Assembly: GCF_028752835.1 (NCBI RefSeq)
Contig: NZ_CP087952.1
Coordinates: forward strand, 2,974,501-3,038,500
Length of the DNA: 64,000 nt
DNA from: Desulfosarcina sp. BuS5
GTDB lineage: Bacteria > Desulfobacterota > Desulfobacteria > Desulfobacterales > BuS5
Direction of reading: 5' to 3'
Shown here: piece by piece, positions 16,640 to 26,164 of the stretch
How the letters are laid out: every line of letters begins with the position of its first letter
Position numbering within the stretch: the first letter of the stretch is position 1
Notes under the pieces: model-generated
The model's database searches: none
What the model was told of the DNA's origin: nothing
The model's input: only the letters and a program-made list of their open reading frames with translations
Position numbers and translations under genes: made by a program

Positions 16640-17420
16640 TTGTTAAGCATGGGCATCTTATAATTATTATTTTTTTCTTTGTATCTTCCTGCAGCACCAT
16701 CATCGGAACAACTCCAAAACCGGCAGTTCAGTTAAAGGCTCAATCCATACCGCCAAAAAAAGGGTACGCTGCGGAAAGCATTCTTGCTGATCTAAAAAAA
16801 AAAATTATGGGCTCAAAACATTCAAAGGCACAGGCACAATCAAATTTTATAATAAAGGGATCCGTCAAATCACGCGTATTGCCTGGGCAGGATCGCTTCC
16901 TGATAAAATACGTATGGAAATTCTCAACGCTGCCGGCCAACCGGACTTAAGTATTGCAGGCGATGGCAAAAAACTATACTTTTTGTTCCATCATAACAAA
17001 AAAATTTATAAAAAATCCTTTAATGCCAGCCTGAACAAAATTATTTCAATACCTGTTAAGATAACCGATATCATAGCGCTGCTAACCGGGCGTATTCCCA
17101 TTTTAGAATATAATACCGCTTTATTAAAAAAAAATCCCGGGTCGGACATGTCGGTAATTATTCTTAAAAATGGAAAAGAAAAAATAATAGAAAAAATCGT
17201 TCTTGATGCAGCAAAAAAAAATGTGCGGTATGTAGAGCTGCTCCATTCCAAAGGGTCCATCATTTATGTGGCGGCGTTTGATGGAATACGGAAAATCAAA
17301 GTTTATAATATACCCACAGGGTTTGAACTTTCAGATGATGATGCTGTTGTACATATAAATATTGATAAATACTGGGTCGATATCCCCATTGCACAATCTA
17401 TCTTTGCGCTTACCCCCTGA
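16639..17420 (+). pseudogene. Lipoprotein (LolB/DUF4292-like), A-tract frameshift
   Basis: Two frames join at an A11 run (16794-16804). The first encodes a lipoprotein signal (HLIIIIFFFVSSC) and ESILADLKKK; one more A would continue it as NYGLKTFKGTGTIKF...RIAWAGSLPDKIRMEIL and on into the open frame ending at 17420. The whole would be about 260 residues, a LolB/LolA-like beta-rich lipoprotein by pattern. No ATG, GTG or TTG start is in frame at the front; the frame would begin with ATT at 16639, overlapping the stop of the TPR gene behind a GGAGGTGG. It may be inactive, or the A run may be miscounted. Confidence 0.6.
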
Positions 17421-17470
17421 GCAAAAGATTAAGAGTAAAAGATTAAGAGTAAAAAATTGAAGAGTAAAAA
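17419..17470 (+). repeat. Short tandem repeat at start of ATP-grasp gene
   Basis: The unit AAAGATTAAGAGTAA occurs twice and then a third, degenerate time (AAAAATTGAAGAGTAAAAAA), spanning the end of the lipoprotein gene and the start of the next. It makes the true start of the following gene uncertain. Confidence 0.6.
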
Positions 17471-18245
17471 ATCGAAAAAGGTTGCGCTGGAAGCACGTCT
17501 TAGAAAATGTAAAAATATAATTACGATAGGTGTAAGGCCTAATTTTTCAGATTATAGCACCCCTGATGCTGAGCTTATCATGAGCGCAGACAAAATATAC
17601 TATCCAAGTATGTTTTATGCCGACCTGTTTAATGCCATGGGGAAAAATTTTTTCCCAAGCCATCAGACTTATCTGTTTGCCCAGGATAAAATCAAACAGA
17701 CTTCACTTTTAAACCTGCTTGGCATCCCTCATCCCAAAACAAGAATTTTCTACGGAAAACGCCAGAAACTAACTATAACCGATTATTTTAAATTTCCTTT
17801 TATCGGCAAGGTTCCAAGAGGATCCGCCATGGGCAAAGGTGTATACCTTATTAAAAACAAAAATGACCTTGCTGAATATTGCGATAAAAAGCATGTGGTC
17901 TATATTCAGGAATATCTGCCGTCAGACCGTGATATAAGGATTGTCATAATCGGCAACAAGATAGTACATGCATACTGGCGTATAGCCTCTCCAGGTGAAT
18001 TCCGCAGCAATATTGCGGCCGGGGGATCTGTAAGTTTAAAGCCTGTTCCCGCAAAGCCTTTAGAGCTTGCCCTGTATACGGCAAAAAAATGTCAATGGAA
18101 TGACGTGGGTATTGATATTATTCAACACAATGATAAATACTATGTGCTTGAAGCAAACATGAAATACGGCAAGGAAGGTTTTCGGCAATTCGGGATTGAC
18201 TATATTGAGCTGATGGAGCAATTGATTGAGGAGGGCGCTATATAA
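17457..18245 (+). CDS. RimK-type ATP-grasp protein
   Basis: 262 residues from a TTG at 17457; no ATG is available before residue about 42, and the start lies in a short tandem repeat. The central and C-terminal parts fit an ATP-grasp ligase: FPFIGKVPRGSAMGKGVYLI (nucleotide-binding lysine and glycine loop), VVYIQEYLPSDRDIRIVIIG, HAYWRIASPGEFRSNIAAGG and the metal-binding VGIDIIQHNDKYYVLEANMK. RimK-like enzymes join amino acids to peptides or cofactors; the substrate here is unknown. The gene stands between lipoproteins and dGTPase with short spacers. Confidence 0.8.
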   Translation: MKSKKSKKVALEARLRKCKNIITIGVRPNFSDYSTPDAELIMSADKIYYPSMFYADLFNAMGKNFFPSHQTYLFAQDKIKQTSLLNLLGIPHPKTRIFYGKRQKLTITDYFKFPFIGKVPRGSAMGKGVYLIKNKNDLAEYCDKKHVVYIQEYLPSDRDIRIVIIGNKIVHAYWRIASPGEFRSNIAAGGSVSLKPVPAKPLELALYTAKKCQWNDVGIDIIQHNDKYYVLEANMKYGKEGFRQFGIDYIELMEQLIEEGAI

Positions 18246-18253
18246 GGACCTGC

Positions 18254-18288
18254 TTTCACCGCAGAGGACGCAGAAAGCGCAGAGGAAA
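18254..18288. repeat. CCGCAGAG dispersed repeat, short copy
   Basis: TTTCACCGCAGAGGACGCAGAAAGCGCAGAGG type sequence, also present at 19464, 19563 and 56617. It sits in the 57-base spacer before the dGTPase-like gene. Confidence 0.7.
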
Positions 18289-18302
18289 AATGAAGGATAC
18301 CC

Positions 18303-19427
18303 ATGACTCTTTATAAAATTAAAGAATCCCTGGATCAGCGAGAAACCGAAAAACTTTCTAAAGCAGCGGCATTGAGCGGATCAGGGGTTCGCAGGCTAAA
18401 CGAACCGTTTATTGATACAGGATATCGTCAGAATTTTTCGGTAGATGTTGACCGTATACTCCATTCACTTGCCTATACACGCTATATCGACAAGACACAG
18501 GTTTTCTATCTTATAGAGAATGACCATATTACACATAGAATGCTTCATGTTCAGCTTGTTTCCAAGATCTCCAGGACCATAGGCAGATATCTTGAATTAA
18601 ACGAAGATCTTATAGAGGCAATTGCCCTGGGGCATGATATCGGCCATACTCCTTTTGGACATGACGGTGAAAATTTTTTATCAAAAATCTGCAAATCATA
18701 TCATATCGGGCACTTTCTTCACAGTGTTCAGAGTATCCAGTTTCTCGATAAAGTCGAACGTAAAGGAAAGGGGTGGAATCTATGCCTGCAAACCCTTGAT
18801 GGCATTCTTTGTCATGATGGAGAAATTCACAACCAATCACTTGAACCCAGCGTTAATAAGACCTTTAAAACTTTGGAAGCGGAGATAGATGAAAAAAAAA
18901 ATAACCCCGCGACACAACTTGTGCCCATGACCATGGAAGGATGCGTTGTAAGGATGGCCGACACCATCAGCTATATCGGCCGTGATATTGAAGACGCCAT
19001 ACGCCTCTCTATTATTAAAAGATCCGACCTCCCCCGGGAAAGCGTTGAGATTCTCGGGGATACCAACGGAACTATTGTATATAATCTTGTATCAGATATA
19101 ATAATGAACAGCTTTAAAAAAGCTCATCTATCGTTCAGCACAAAAATATCAAATGCCTTGAAAAGACTAAAAACATTTAATATGGAGTATATTTATTTAA
19201 ATCCCGAAATAAAAAAAAAGAAAGGTTTTATAAAAGAAAGTTTTAAAATTCTTTTTGAAAGATATATTGAGGATCTTGAAAACGAAAACAGAACCTCGGT
19301 AATCTTTACAGGTTTTTTAGAAGATATGTCCGATGGTTATATTGATAGTCATAACTATGCCGAGATAGTAAGAGATTTTATTGCCGGTATGACTGATAAA
19401 TATTTTCTCAGACACTGCTCTGATTAA
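18303..19427 (+). CDS. dgt: dGTPase-like HD-domain hydrolase
   Basis: 374 residues. The HD phosphohydrolase core shows H..HD...D: THRMLHVQLVSKISRTIGR and ALGHDIGHTPFGHDGE (about 75-122), then TLDGILCHDGE and VVRMADTISYIGRDIEDAI. These are the dGTP triphosphohydrolase family blocks; the enzyme converts dNTPs to nucleosides and triphosphate, in the cytoplasm. The opening ALSGSGVRRLNEPFIDTGYRQNFSVDVDRILHSLAYTR also fits. It lacks the long insert of E. coli Dgt, so it belongs to the shorter dGTPase-like group. Flanked by CCGCAGAG repeats. Confidence 0.85.
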   Translation: MTLYKIKESLDQRETEKLSKAAALSGSGVRRLNEPFIDTGYRQNFSVDVDRILHSLAYTRYIDKTQVFYLIENDHITHRMLHVQLVSKISRTIGRYLELNEDLIEAIALGHDIGHTPFGHDGENFLSKICKSYHIGHFLHSVQSIQFLDKVERKGKGWNLCLQTLDGILCHDGEIHNQSLEPSVNKTFKTLEAEIDEKKNNPATQLVPMTMEGCVVRMADTISYIGRDIEDAIRLSIIKRSDLPRESVEILGDTNGTIVYNLVSDIIMNSFKKAHLSFSTKISNALKRLKTFNMEYIYLNPEIKKKKGFIKESFKILFERYIEDLENENRTSVIFTGFLEDMSDGYIDSHNYAEIVRDFIAGMTDKYFLRHCSD

Positions 19428-19463
19428 TCAGCATGCCTTGTCGGGCACAACAAAACATGAAAA

Positions 19464-19642
19464 ATTCACCGCAGAGATCACAGAGAAAAAAATAAAAACA
19501 TTTGGCGTCTTTCAATGAGGCTTAAAAGTAGTTAACCCTTTTCCTCATATTAGAACCGGTATTTTCACCGCAGAGTACGCAGAAAGCGCAGAGGAACTGC
19601 TTAATTTTTAATGTAATATCTCAGCGTTCTCTGCGGTGAAAT
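19464..19642. repeat. CCGCAGAG dispersed palindromic repeats, two copies
   Basis: A short copy at 19464-19490 and a long palindromic copy at 19563-19642: TTCACCGCAGAGTACGCAG...GCGCAGAGGAA, an AT-rich centre with TTTTTAATGTAATATCTC, then AGCGTTCTCTGCGGTGAAA. The two arms of the long copy are complementary. Together with the surrounding DNA they fill the 290-base gap after the dGTPase-like gene. Confidence 0.7.
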
Positions 19643-19717
19643 CCAGTTTTTTATACAAAGTAAATGTAAACTAAACCTGAAGGATGCCAAACATTTGTTA
19701 GAGAACTTTCATATAAA

Positions 19718-20440
19718 ATGTACCGAAATCGCACATACAGAAACCTTGTTCAGACTGACAGGCTGATCTCGTTCAAGGCAAATGTGAATGAAACCGACCT
19801 GTCAATACATGCGTTGTCACAACTTGAAGATGTTGCAAAAAAATCGATATTGAGGCACAGAGGGTATATTGAAGTTTTTATCAAACAACACCCTGAATTC
19901 CTTAACTCCCTGTACCCCTTGCAAATAAACGAGCCCTCCCCTGCTATTATAAGAGATATGGCAAATGCCGGGGCAAATGCCGGAGTCGGCCCCATGGCGG
20001 CTGTTGCCGGAGCCATTGCGAAAAATGTCGGTCTTGATCTTTTGTCCTGCTCCGAAGAGATTATAGTTGAAAACGGAGGCGATATTTTTATAAAAACCAA
20101 CAAGCCGGTCACAGTCGGTATATTTGCCGGAGCTTCGCCTTTAAGTATGCGCATAGGACTACATATCAAAAAAACAGGTAAACCGGTATCGGTCTGTACA
20201 TCTTCCGGCACTATCGGCCATTCCCTAAGTTTCGGTCAGGCGGATGCAGTATCCGTTTTTTCAGATTCATGTTCTCTTGCAGATGCCGCCGCCACTTCAA
20301 TAGGCAACCGGATAGGTTCCATAAATGATATAGAAAAAGGAATCGAGTTCGGCAAAACCATTAAAGGTGTCCAGGGACTTATTATTATTGTGAATGATAA
20401 AATAGGCATCTGGGGCGACCTGGAAATTGTAAGGATATGA
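19718..20440 (+). CDS. UPF0280 family protein (ApbE-like fold)
   Basis: 240 residues matching the UPF0280 family: MYRNRTYRNLV opening, ANAGANAGVGPMAAVAGAIA (about 83-102), IIVENGGDIFI, VCTSSGTIGHSLSFGQADAVSVFS and the C-terminal GIWGDLEIV. The family is related to ApbE flavin transferases; the function is not established. It overlaps the mutS start by 4 bases (ATGA), so the two are translationally coupled. Confidence 0.88.
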   Translation: MYRNRTYRNLVQTDRLISFKANVNETDLSIHALSQLEDVAKKSILRHRGYIEVFIKQHPEFLNSLYPLQINEPSPAIIRDMANAGANAGVGPMAAVAGAIAKNVGLDLLSCSEEIIVENGGDIFIKTNKPVTVGIFAGASPLSMRIGLHIKKTGKPVSVCTSSGTIGHSLSFGQADAVSVFSDSCSLADAAATSIGNRIGSINDIEKGIEFGKTIKGVQGLIIIVNDKIGIWGDLEIVRI

Positions 20441-23082
20441 ATTACCCTGAAGCAACACCGATGATGCAGCAGTATCTTTCCATTAAGGAAAAATATGCGG
20501 ATGCCATTCTTTTTTATAGAATGGGCGATTTTTATGAAATGTTCTTTGAGGATGCGGAAAAAGCCTCCCGGATCCTTGAGATTACACTCACTTCAAGAAA
20601 CAAAAATGCCGAATCCCCTGTTCCCATGTGTGGAGTGCCTTACAAGGCTGCCCAGGCCTATCTAGCACGCTTGATAAATAATGGATATAAAGTTGCCATA
20701 TGTGATCAAATAGAAAATCCGGCGGATCTGAAAAACGAATCTTCAAAAAGACTGGTCAAGAGAGATGTCGTAAGGGTGGTAACACCAGGCATGATCATGG
20801 AAGATGAACTGCTGGACGAAAAAACAAACAATTATATTCTCTCTATTTCCCAAATCGGCAATAACACTGGTATTTCTTATCTTGACATTTCCACCGGAAC
20901 TTTTCGGATTTCTGAAACTGATAATTTTCCAGCCATTATAGAGGAAATACGGCGCGTGGCTCCAAGTGAAGCCATCCTGCCGGAATATTTACAAAAAGAG
21001 ACTTTTTTCTCATCCATAACGGATGCTTTACATAAAAAAGCAATTACATTTTTAGACAAAAACGCTTTTGAATACCGAAATTGCCGTGACCGGCTGAATG
21101 CCCAGTTCAAAACCATCTCCCTGGAGGGCTTCGGGTGTGCAAACTTAAAAGCAGGCGTCTCCGCCGCCGGAGCTATAATCCATTATGTCTGCGAAACCCA
21201 GAAACAGAAAACCGTCCATCTTTCCGGAATAAAAACATACCGGCTGGATAATTTTCTTTTAATTGATGATCTGACCTGTCAAAACCTTGAACTACTTAAA
21301 AATCTTAGAACAGGAACAAAAAAAGGGGCGCTTCTGGGGATACTCGACCGTACCAATACCGCCATGGGCGCAAGAATGTTCAAAAACTGGATAAGGTGTC
21401 CGCTGCTCGATATAGATCGAATTCGGTTAAGACATGATGCAATTGAAGAAGCAATTGCAAAAAAAAATATTGCCCGCCAAATAAGAGAATGCTTTAAATC
21501 GGTTTATGATCTGGAACGTCTCGGCAGTAAGATAGCTATGGGCCGGGCCAATGCCAGAGACCTGACAGCCCTGAAGCGCTCACTAACAAGTCTCCCTGAA
21601 ATCGGATCTTATCTTTCCGAATTTAATTCCGATGCGTTTCAACCTGATCAAAATTTTCAGTTTGATGAGCTGACCGACCTGCTCGAAAAATCGATCCGGG
21701 AAGATGCCCCTCCGGTTATCAATGAAGGCGGTATAATAAAATCAGGTTTCAATGCTGAACTGGATGAACTTATATCCATAAGCCGTGACGGAAAGGGGTG
21801 GCTTGCGCAGCTCGAAGTCAAAGAAAAAGCCGCAACCGGGATAAATTCTCTTAAAGTAAAATATAATAAGGTATTCGGATATTTCCTGGAAGTGCCCAAA
21901 TCCCGTTCTGAATCTGTTCCGGCTCATTATGTAAGGAAACAGACCCTGGTCAATGCGGAAAGATATATTACAGATGAGCTGAAAAAATTTGAATTTAAGG
22001 TTATGGGGGCCCAGGAAAAAAGAGCCTCTCTTGAATATAAAATATTTACTGAAATCAGAAAAGAGATCATAAAATATAATAATAAAATTCATGCGGGGGC
22101 CCAATTCATAGCTAAACTAGATACTATTTTAACCCTTGCCTTAATTGCTGAAGAGAATGAATATACAAGGCCGGAAATAAATACAACCGGGGATATCATT
22201 ATTGAAGAAGGCCGGCATCCTGTGGTCGAAAAAATGATTACAGGTGAACGTTTTGTGCCAAACAGTATAAGCATAAATAATAATGACAGTCAGGTACTGA
22301 TAATAACCGGACCGAACATGGCAGGGAAATCAACAATTCTTCGACAGACCGCTATTATTGTTCTTATGGCGCAAATGGGATCATTTGTTCCTGCCGGAAA
22401 AGCCTCCATATGCATAACAGATAAAATCTTTACCAGGATCGGGGCACTGGATAATCTGTCCGCAGGCCAGAGTACATTTATGGTCGAGATGCAGGAGACC
22501 GCCAATATTCTCAATAATGCGACATCCCACAGTCTTATAATTATGGATGAGATTGGAAGGGGAACAAGCACTTTTGATGGTCTGAGTATTGCCAGGGCTG
22601 TGGCAGAATTCTTGCACGAGATAAAAGATAAAGGCGTTAAAACCCTGTTTGCAACCCATTACCATGAATTAACAGACCTTGAACATACAAAAGCTAAAAT
22701 AAAAAATTACAACATAGCTGTAAAAGAATGGAATGATGAAATAATTTTTCTGAGAAAACTGGTTGAAGGCGGAACCAACCGAAGTTATGGTATCCAAGTT
22801 GCACGTCTGGCCGGAATACCGGAAAAAGTTATTCAACGCGCCAAAGAGATACTTTTCGATATTGAAAACGGCAACAGCAGCCCTGATTCGCAGAAGATCA
22901 GCCCGGTCAAGCCAAAAATACGCAGGCAGCTAAGCCTTTTCAAAAAAAGAGAAGACCAAGAAAGAGAGAGAAAAATAATCAAAAAACTGCAGAACCTTGA
23001 TATATCAGGCACAACTCCCCTGGAAGCGTTGAATTTATTAAACGAACTGCAGGACAAGGCCAAAAAAATACCGGCTGCTTAA
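20437..23082 (+). CDS. mutS: DNA mismatch repair protein MutS
   Basis: 881 residues, the usual MutS1 length. The mismatch-binding motif GDFYEMF (Phe-X-Glu) is at about residue 30. A connector and lever region follows, then the ATPase: Walker A TGPNMAGKST (about 624), Walker B LIIMDEIGRGTSTFDG (about 700) and FATHYHELTDL. The C-terminal helix-turn-helix and tail (LARLAGIPEKVIQRAKEIL) are intact. MutS recognises mismatches and recruits MutL; mutL is not in the window. Intact mutS argues against a hypermutator explanation for the homopolymer frameshifts nearby. Confidence 0.98.
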   Translation: MNYPEATPMMQQYLSIKEKYADAILFYRMGDFYEMFFEDAEKASRILEITLTSRNKNAESPVPMCGVPYKAAQAYLARLINNGYKVAICDQIENPADLKNESSKRLVKRDVVRVVTPGMIMEDELLDEKTNNYILSISQIGNNTGISYLDISTGTFRISETDNFPAIIEEIRRVAPSEAILPEYLQKETFFSSITDALHKKAITFLDKNAFEYRNCRDRLNAQFKTISLEGFGCANLKAGVSAAGAIIHYVCETQKQKTVHLSGIKTYRLDNFLLIDDLTCQNLELLKNLRTGTKKGALLGILDRTNTAMGARMFKNWIRCPLLDIDRIRLRHDAIEEAIAKKNIARQIRECFKSVYDLERLGSKIAMGRANARDLTALKRSLTSLPEIGSYLSEFNSDAFQPDQNFQFDELTDLLEKSIREDAPPVINEGGIIKSGFNAELDELISISRDGKGWLAQLEVKEKAATGINSLKVKYNKVFGYFLEVPKSRSESVPAHYVRKQTLVNAERYITDELKKFEFKVMGAQEKRASLEYKIFTEIRKEIIKYNNKIHAGAQFIAKLDTILTLALIAEENEYTRPEINTTGDIIIEEGRHPVVEKMITGERFVPNSISINNNDSQVLIITGPNMAGKSTILRQTAIIVLMAQMGSFVPAGKASICITDKIFTRIGALDNLSAGQSTFMVEMQETANILNNATSHSLIIMDEIGRGTSTFDGLSIARAVAEFLHEIKDKGVKTLFATHYHELTDLEHTKAKIKNYNIAVKEWNDEIIFLRKLVEGGTNRSYGIQVARLAGIPEKVIQRAKEILFDIENGNSSPDSQKISPVKPKIRRQLSLFKKREDQERERKIIKKLQNLDISGTTPLEALNLLNELQDKAKKIPAA

Positions 23083-23142
23083 CCGGATGTTTTAATAGTG
23101 CCCTAATGTTCAGGCACTAAATAGAACGGGGCAAAACAAGCT

Positions 23143-24804
23143 ATGCGCAATAAAAAAATTCTACATTCATTTCTCTGTTTTTGTATTTTATCATTTATCA
23201 TACCGAGTCTCTCATCAGCTTTAACGGCAAGAGACAAATATTATAAAGCCGAGGCCTCTTACAAAAAACTCAGACACAGTCCTAAAAAAATGAAATACAG
23301 GGAAAACTGGCTGGCATGCATAAACAAATTTAACGCTGTTTACAGACATAATCCTTCAGGCCCATGGGCTCCTGCCGGACTATATATGAGCGGGCGCCTC
23401 TACGCCAAACTCTACAAATATTCGTACAAAAAATCCGACAAAAAAGAAGCAATCGATATTTTTAAACGTATCATTAAACGTTTTCCAAAGAGCAGGTACA
23501 GAACCAGGGCCCGATCCGCCATAATCACCCTTACAGGCAAGAGCGCTAAAAAAAAATCATCAGTAAAGAAAACACACAAAAAAAAAAAGCCGTATTCTTC
23601 AACAGTCAAAGTTAAAAAAAAAATAAGAGTTAAAAAAAAATCCGGTCTTTCATCAAATTTTTCAAGGGCAACTATAACCGGTCTCCGGTTCTGGTCAAAC
23701 CGCAGCTATACACGTATCGTTGTTGATGCCGACAAGGAGACAGCTTATATTCACCGGCTCCTTAAAAAAGATCCTTCCATTAAAAAACCTCAACGTCTTT
23801 ACCTGGATTTGGATAACAGCAGGTTGAAACAAGGTATTGCTCAAACCATACCTATTAATGACAATCTATTAAAAAATGCCAGGGCGGCGCAGCATAGCCA
23901 CGATTCCGTCAGGGTTGCTATAGATATCAAGTCTTTTAAAACTTACAAAATTTTCAGCCTTAAAAATCCTTTCAGGATCGTTATCGATGTATGGGGCCGG
24001 GATATCAACAAAACCTATCCAAAACCATTTCCCGTGCTTGTGAAAAAAAATACCGGGGTTTCTCCCGGCACCCTGGCAAAACAACTGGCACTTGGTGTCA
24101 GACGCATAGTAATCGATCCCGGCCATGGTGGCCGTGATTACGGAGCGCCTGGTTATCTGAAGGGAGTCCATGAAAAAAATATTGCTCTTCAGATTGCAAA
24201 AAAACTGGGTAAAAAGATAAGGGCCAAACTGCACTGTGAAGTAATTATGACACGGAAAGATGACAGGTATTTGACACTTGAAGAGCGTACAGCCATTGCA
24301 AACACCAGGAATGCAGATCTTTTTATCTCCATTCATGCCAATGCCGCAAGAGACAGGAAGGCATACGGGATAGAGACTTATTTTCTTAATCTGGCGACAG
24401 ATGAAGATGCAATTTTAGTAGCAGCGCGTGAAAATGCAACTTCCGTAAAAAATATAAGCGACCTGGAAACAATATTAAGCGATCTCATGCAAAACGCCAA
24501 GATTAATGAATCGAGCCGGCTTGCAACCTATGTACAGAAAACGATTTATAAAAATATGAAAAGAAAATACAGCAAAATCAAAAATAAAGGGGTGAAACAA
24601 GCGCCCTTTTACGTGCTTCTGGGCGCACAGATGCCTGCGATTTTAATTGAAACATCTTTTATCAGCAGCCCGAGGGAGTGCAAAAGATTAAAAAGTGCAA
24701 AATATCAGGAGAATCTATGCGATGCCATAGTCGACGGAATCAAAAAATATATACACGAAACAAATCCCACCGCGTTTCTTAGAAAAAATCCGAACTTGTC
24801 GTGA
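23143..24804 (+). CDS. amiC: N-acetylmuramoyl-L-alanine amidase (AMIN + Amidase_3)
   Basis: 553 residues with a signal peptide (about 1-27, FIIPSLSSALTA). A TPR/YbgF-like region (30-130) leads to a Lys-rich linker, then an AMIN domain (about 180-290, ITGLRFWSNRSYTRIVVDAD ... PFRIVIDVWG). The Amidase_3 zinc enzyme (about 320-545) shows IVIDPGHGGRDYGAPG, KNIALQIA, FISIHANA and AILIETSFIS, giving the His-Glu-His zinc set. It cleaves septal peptidoglycan in the periplasm. The symbol is by domain architecture. A GC-rich hairpin follows at 24812-24833. Confidence 0.9.
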   Translation: MRNKKILHSFLCFCILSFIIPSLSSALTARDKYYKAEASYKKLRHSPKKMKYRENWLACINKFNAVYRHNPSGPWAPAGLYMSGRLYAKLYKYSYKKSDKKEAIDIFKRIIKRFPKSRYRTRARSAIITLTGKSAKKKSSVKKTHKKKKPYSSTVKVKKKIRVKKKSGLSSNFSRATITGLRFWSNRSYTRIVVDADKETAYIHRLLKKDPSIKKPQRLYLDLDNSRLKQGIAQTIPINDNLLKNARAAQHSHDSVRVAIDIKSFKTYKIFSLKNPFRIVIDVWGRDINKTYPKPFPVLVKKNTGVSPGTLAKQLALGVRRIVIDPGHGGRDYGAPGYLKGVHEKNIALQIAKKLGKKIRAKLHCEVIMTRKDDRYLTLEERTAIANTRNADLFISIHANAARDRKAYGIETYFLNLATDEDAILVAARENATSVKNISDLETILSDLMQNAKINESSRLATYVQKTIYKNMKRKYSKIKNKGVKQAPFYVLLGAQMPAILIETSFISSPRECKRLKSAKYQENLCDAIVDGIKKYIHETNPTAFLRKNPNLS

Positions 24805-24811
24805 AAAGAAC

Positions 24812-24833
24812 CCAGGGGCGTTGCCCCGGGTTG
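24812..24833 (+). terminator. Hairpin after amidase gene
   Basis: CCCAGGGGC, loop GTT, GCCCCGGG: a strong stem directly after the amidase stop. No T run follows, so it may be an attenuating or mRNA-end-protecting hairpin rather than a classic terminator. Confidence 0.45.
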
Positions 24834-24993
24834 GTGTGCATTTCCTAAACCAAATTTGAAGGATGCCCAAATTTCTAACCGGCATTTACTGAGGTAAAAT
24901 ATGCTAAAAAATGAAATTTTAAAATAATAGATAAATATTATCCACGTCGAATTATCAAACCGGCGACTCAATTTTTTTTAGAGGAAGTATTCG

Positions 24994-25353
24994 ATGAAAT
25001 ACAGGACAATTCAGGAAGCTAAGATAGCTATATTGAAAAGTGGGGAAAACTGGCGAATTCCATTTATGGAATTTGTCGATGATTTACGTCGTACACGTGA
25101 TCATAGTCTAATAAAGAAGCCTTTCTCATTAAGTAATGAAAATGTCGATTCACTATTAGCTTCAACAACAGAGTATTTATGTGATGAAATGGGAATTGAA
25201 ACGCCGAATTGGATATGGAAAGTTCCATCTTGCAAAGAACCCTGGTTTGTTTCCGGATATGATAATTTAAAAGCAATATCAATAGCAGAAAGTCCTGTAT
25301 TTTTTCGCAGAAGAAAAATATTTGTATTGCAAAATTTTCTTTCACGAGTATGA
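24994..25353 (+). CDS. Conserved hypothetical, 119 aa
   Basis: 119 residues, MKYRTIQEAKIAIL then GENWRIPFMEFVDDLRRTRD (about 18-37), a C-terminal half with PWFVSGYDNLKAISIAESP and the ending FRRRKIFVLQNFLSRV. I recall these blocks from a family of small proteins of unknown function, sometimes beside nucleotidyltransferase-like genes, but I cannot name it. It stands alone here; the RBS GAGGAAG precedes the ATG. A MITE copy follows 33 bases after the stop. Composition is AT-rich, so it may be acquired. Confidence 0.65.
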   Translation: MKYRTIQEAKIAILKSGENWRIPFMEFVDDLRRTRDHSLIKKPFSLSNENVDSLLASTTEYLCDEMGIETPNWIWKVPSCKEPWFVSGYDNLKAISIAESPVFFRRRKIFVLQNFLSRV

Positions 25354-25385
25354 GGAACGGCGCTATTCCAGGTAAGAAATGTTTA

Positions 25386-25490
25386 TATAGATTGTCACAT
25401 AAATTATTTCACTGCGTTATCGGTCGTTGGAGTATTACAATACGCCTTCCTCCCTCTGGCCTTGTGAAATTTATTATCTGACAATCCATA
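25386..25490 (+). repeat. TA-type MITE, full copy
   Basis: Ends TATAGATTGTCACATAA and, at the right, TTATCTGACAATCCATA form the inverted repeats. The interior has TTTCACTGCGTTATCGGTCG and the GTATTACAATACGCC box. About 105 bases, with no frame. A short extra inverted sequence, TAGACTTTAAAATCTATA, abuts its right end. It lies between two convergent genes. Confidence 0.85.
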
Positions 25491-25501
25491 GACTTTAAAA
25501 T

Positions 25502-26164
25502 CTATATAGACATTCCCCTCTTGATGGTGAATGCATGCATAACCCCATGACAGCGGCAGGCCGTGCTCAACAGGCAGGGTGTATCAGCATGTTTTATTTT
25601 TTCCAGAGCTTCATAAAGATCTTCAGGCATATAACCACCGACTCCCGGAGATAATTGCCGGCTTTGAACCACAACTGAACAAAAATTATTATAACTGATA
25701 GACGCCAGCTTTTCATGCAGTATTCCCAGACGTGGTTTGCCGGTATAAGTGCATATTTTCGCCGGTTCCGGACAATTATCCGGGCATATAAAATCCGCAA
25801 AACTGATATATAAAGCGCCGCCCTTTCCTCTTAAAGGATTAGGAAGAGTCGCCGCCAGTTCTTCGGGGATGTCCACAGGCATAACAGAATATTCTCCGGA
25901 AAGTTGAATCCGGATCCATTCATAAGCCACATGAACCGGGATTACAGGAATGATCCAGTCGGGAAAACCATCTCGCTTTAAATGGTCGGCCATATACTTT
26001 ATTCCTTCCATGCATACAGTATTGAATGAAAGGTTTGAAACCCGGCGGCATACCTCGATATTTTTATCAATAATTGTTATATCCGCGCCGGGATATTTTT
26101 TTACTGCAGCTTCAGCCGATTTTATACCGAATTTACCGCCGCCGATTATCCAGAAACTTGTCAT
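25502..26164 (-). CDS. Rossmann-fold protein with Cys clusters, unknown
   Basis: 220 residues. The start MTSFWIIGGGKFGIKSAEAAVKK is a GxGxxG dinucleotide-binding loop, as in TrkA-N or dehydrogenase folds, with Asp33 (TIIDKN) at the place that selects NAD. The C-terminal half has CPDNCPEPAKICTYTGKPR (about 127-145) and a second cluster, CLLSTACRCHGVMHAF (about 196-211), suggesting a metal or Fe-S site. I do not recognise a named family. It overlaps the adjacent PIN gene by 4 bases. An intracellular redox or sensing role is only a guess. Confidence 0.65.
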   Translation of the reverse strand: MTSFWIIGGGKFGIKSAEAAVKKYPGADITIIDKNIEVCRRVSNLSFNTVCMEGIKYMADHLKRDGFPDWIIPVIPVHVAYEWIRIQLSGEYSVMPVDIPEELAATLPNPLRGKGGALYISFADFICPDNCPEPAKICTYTGKPRLGILHEKLASISYNNFCSVVVQSRQLSPGVGGYMPEDLYEALEKIKHADTPCLLSTACRCHGVMHAFTIKRGMSI

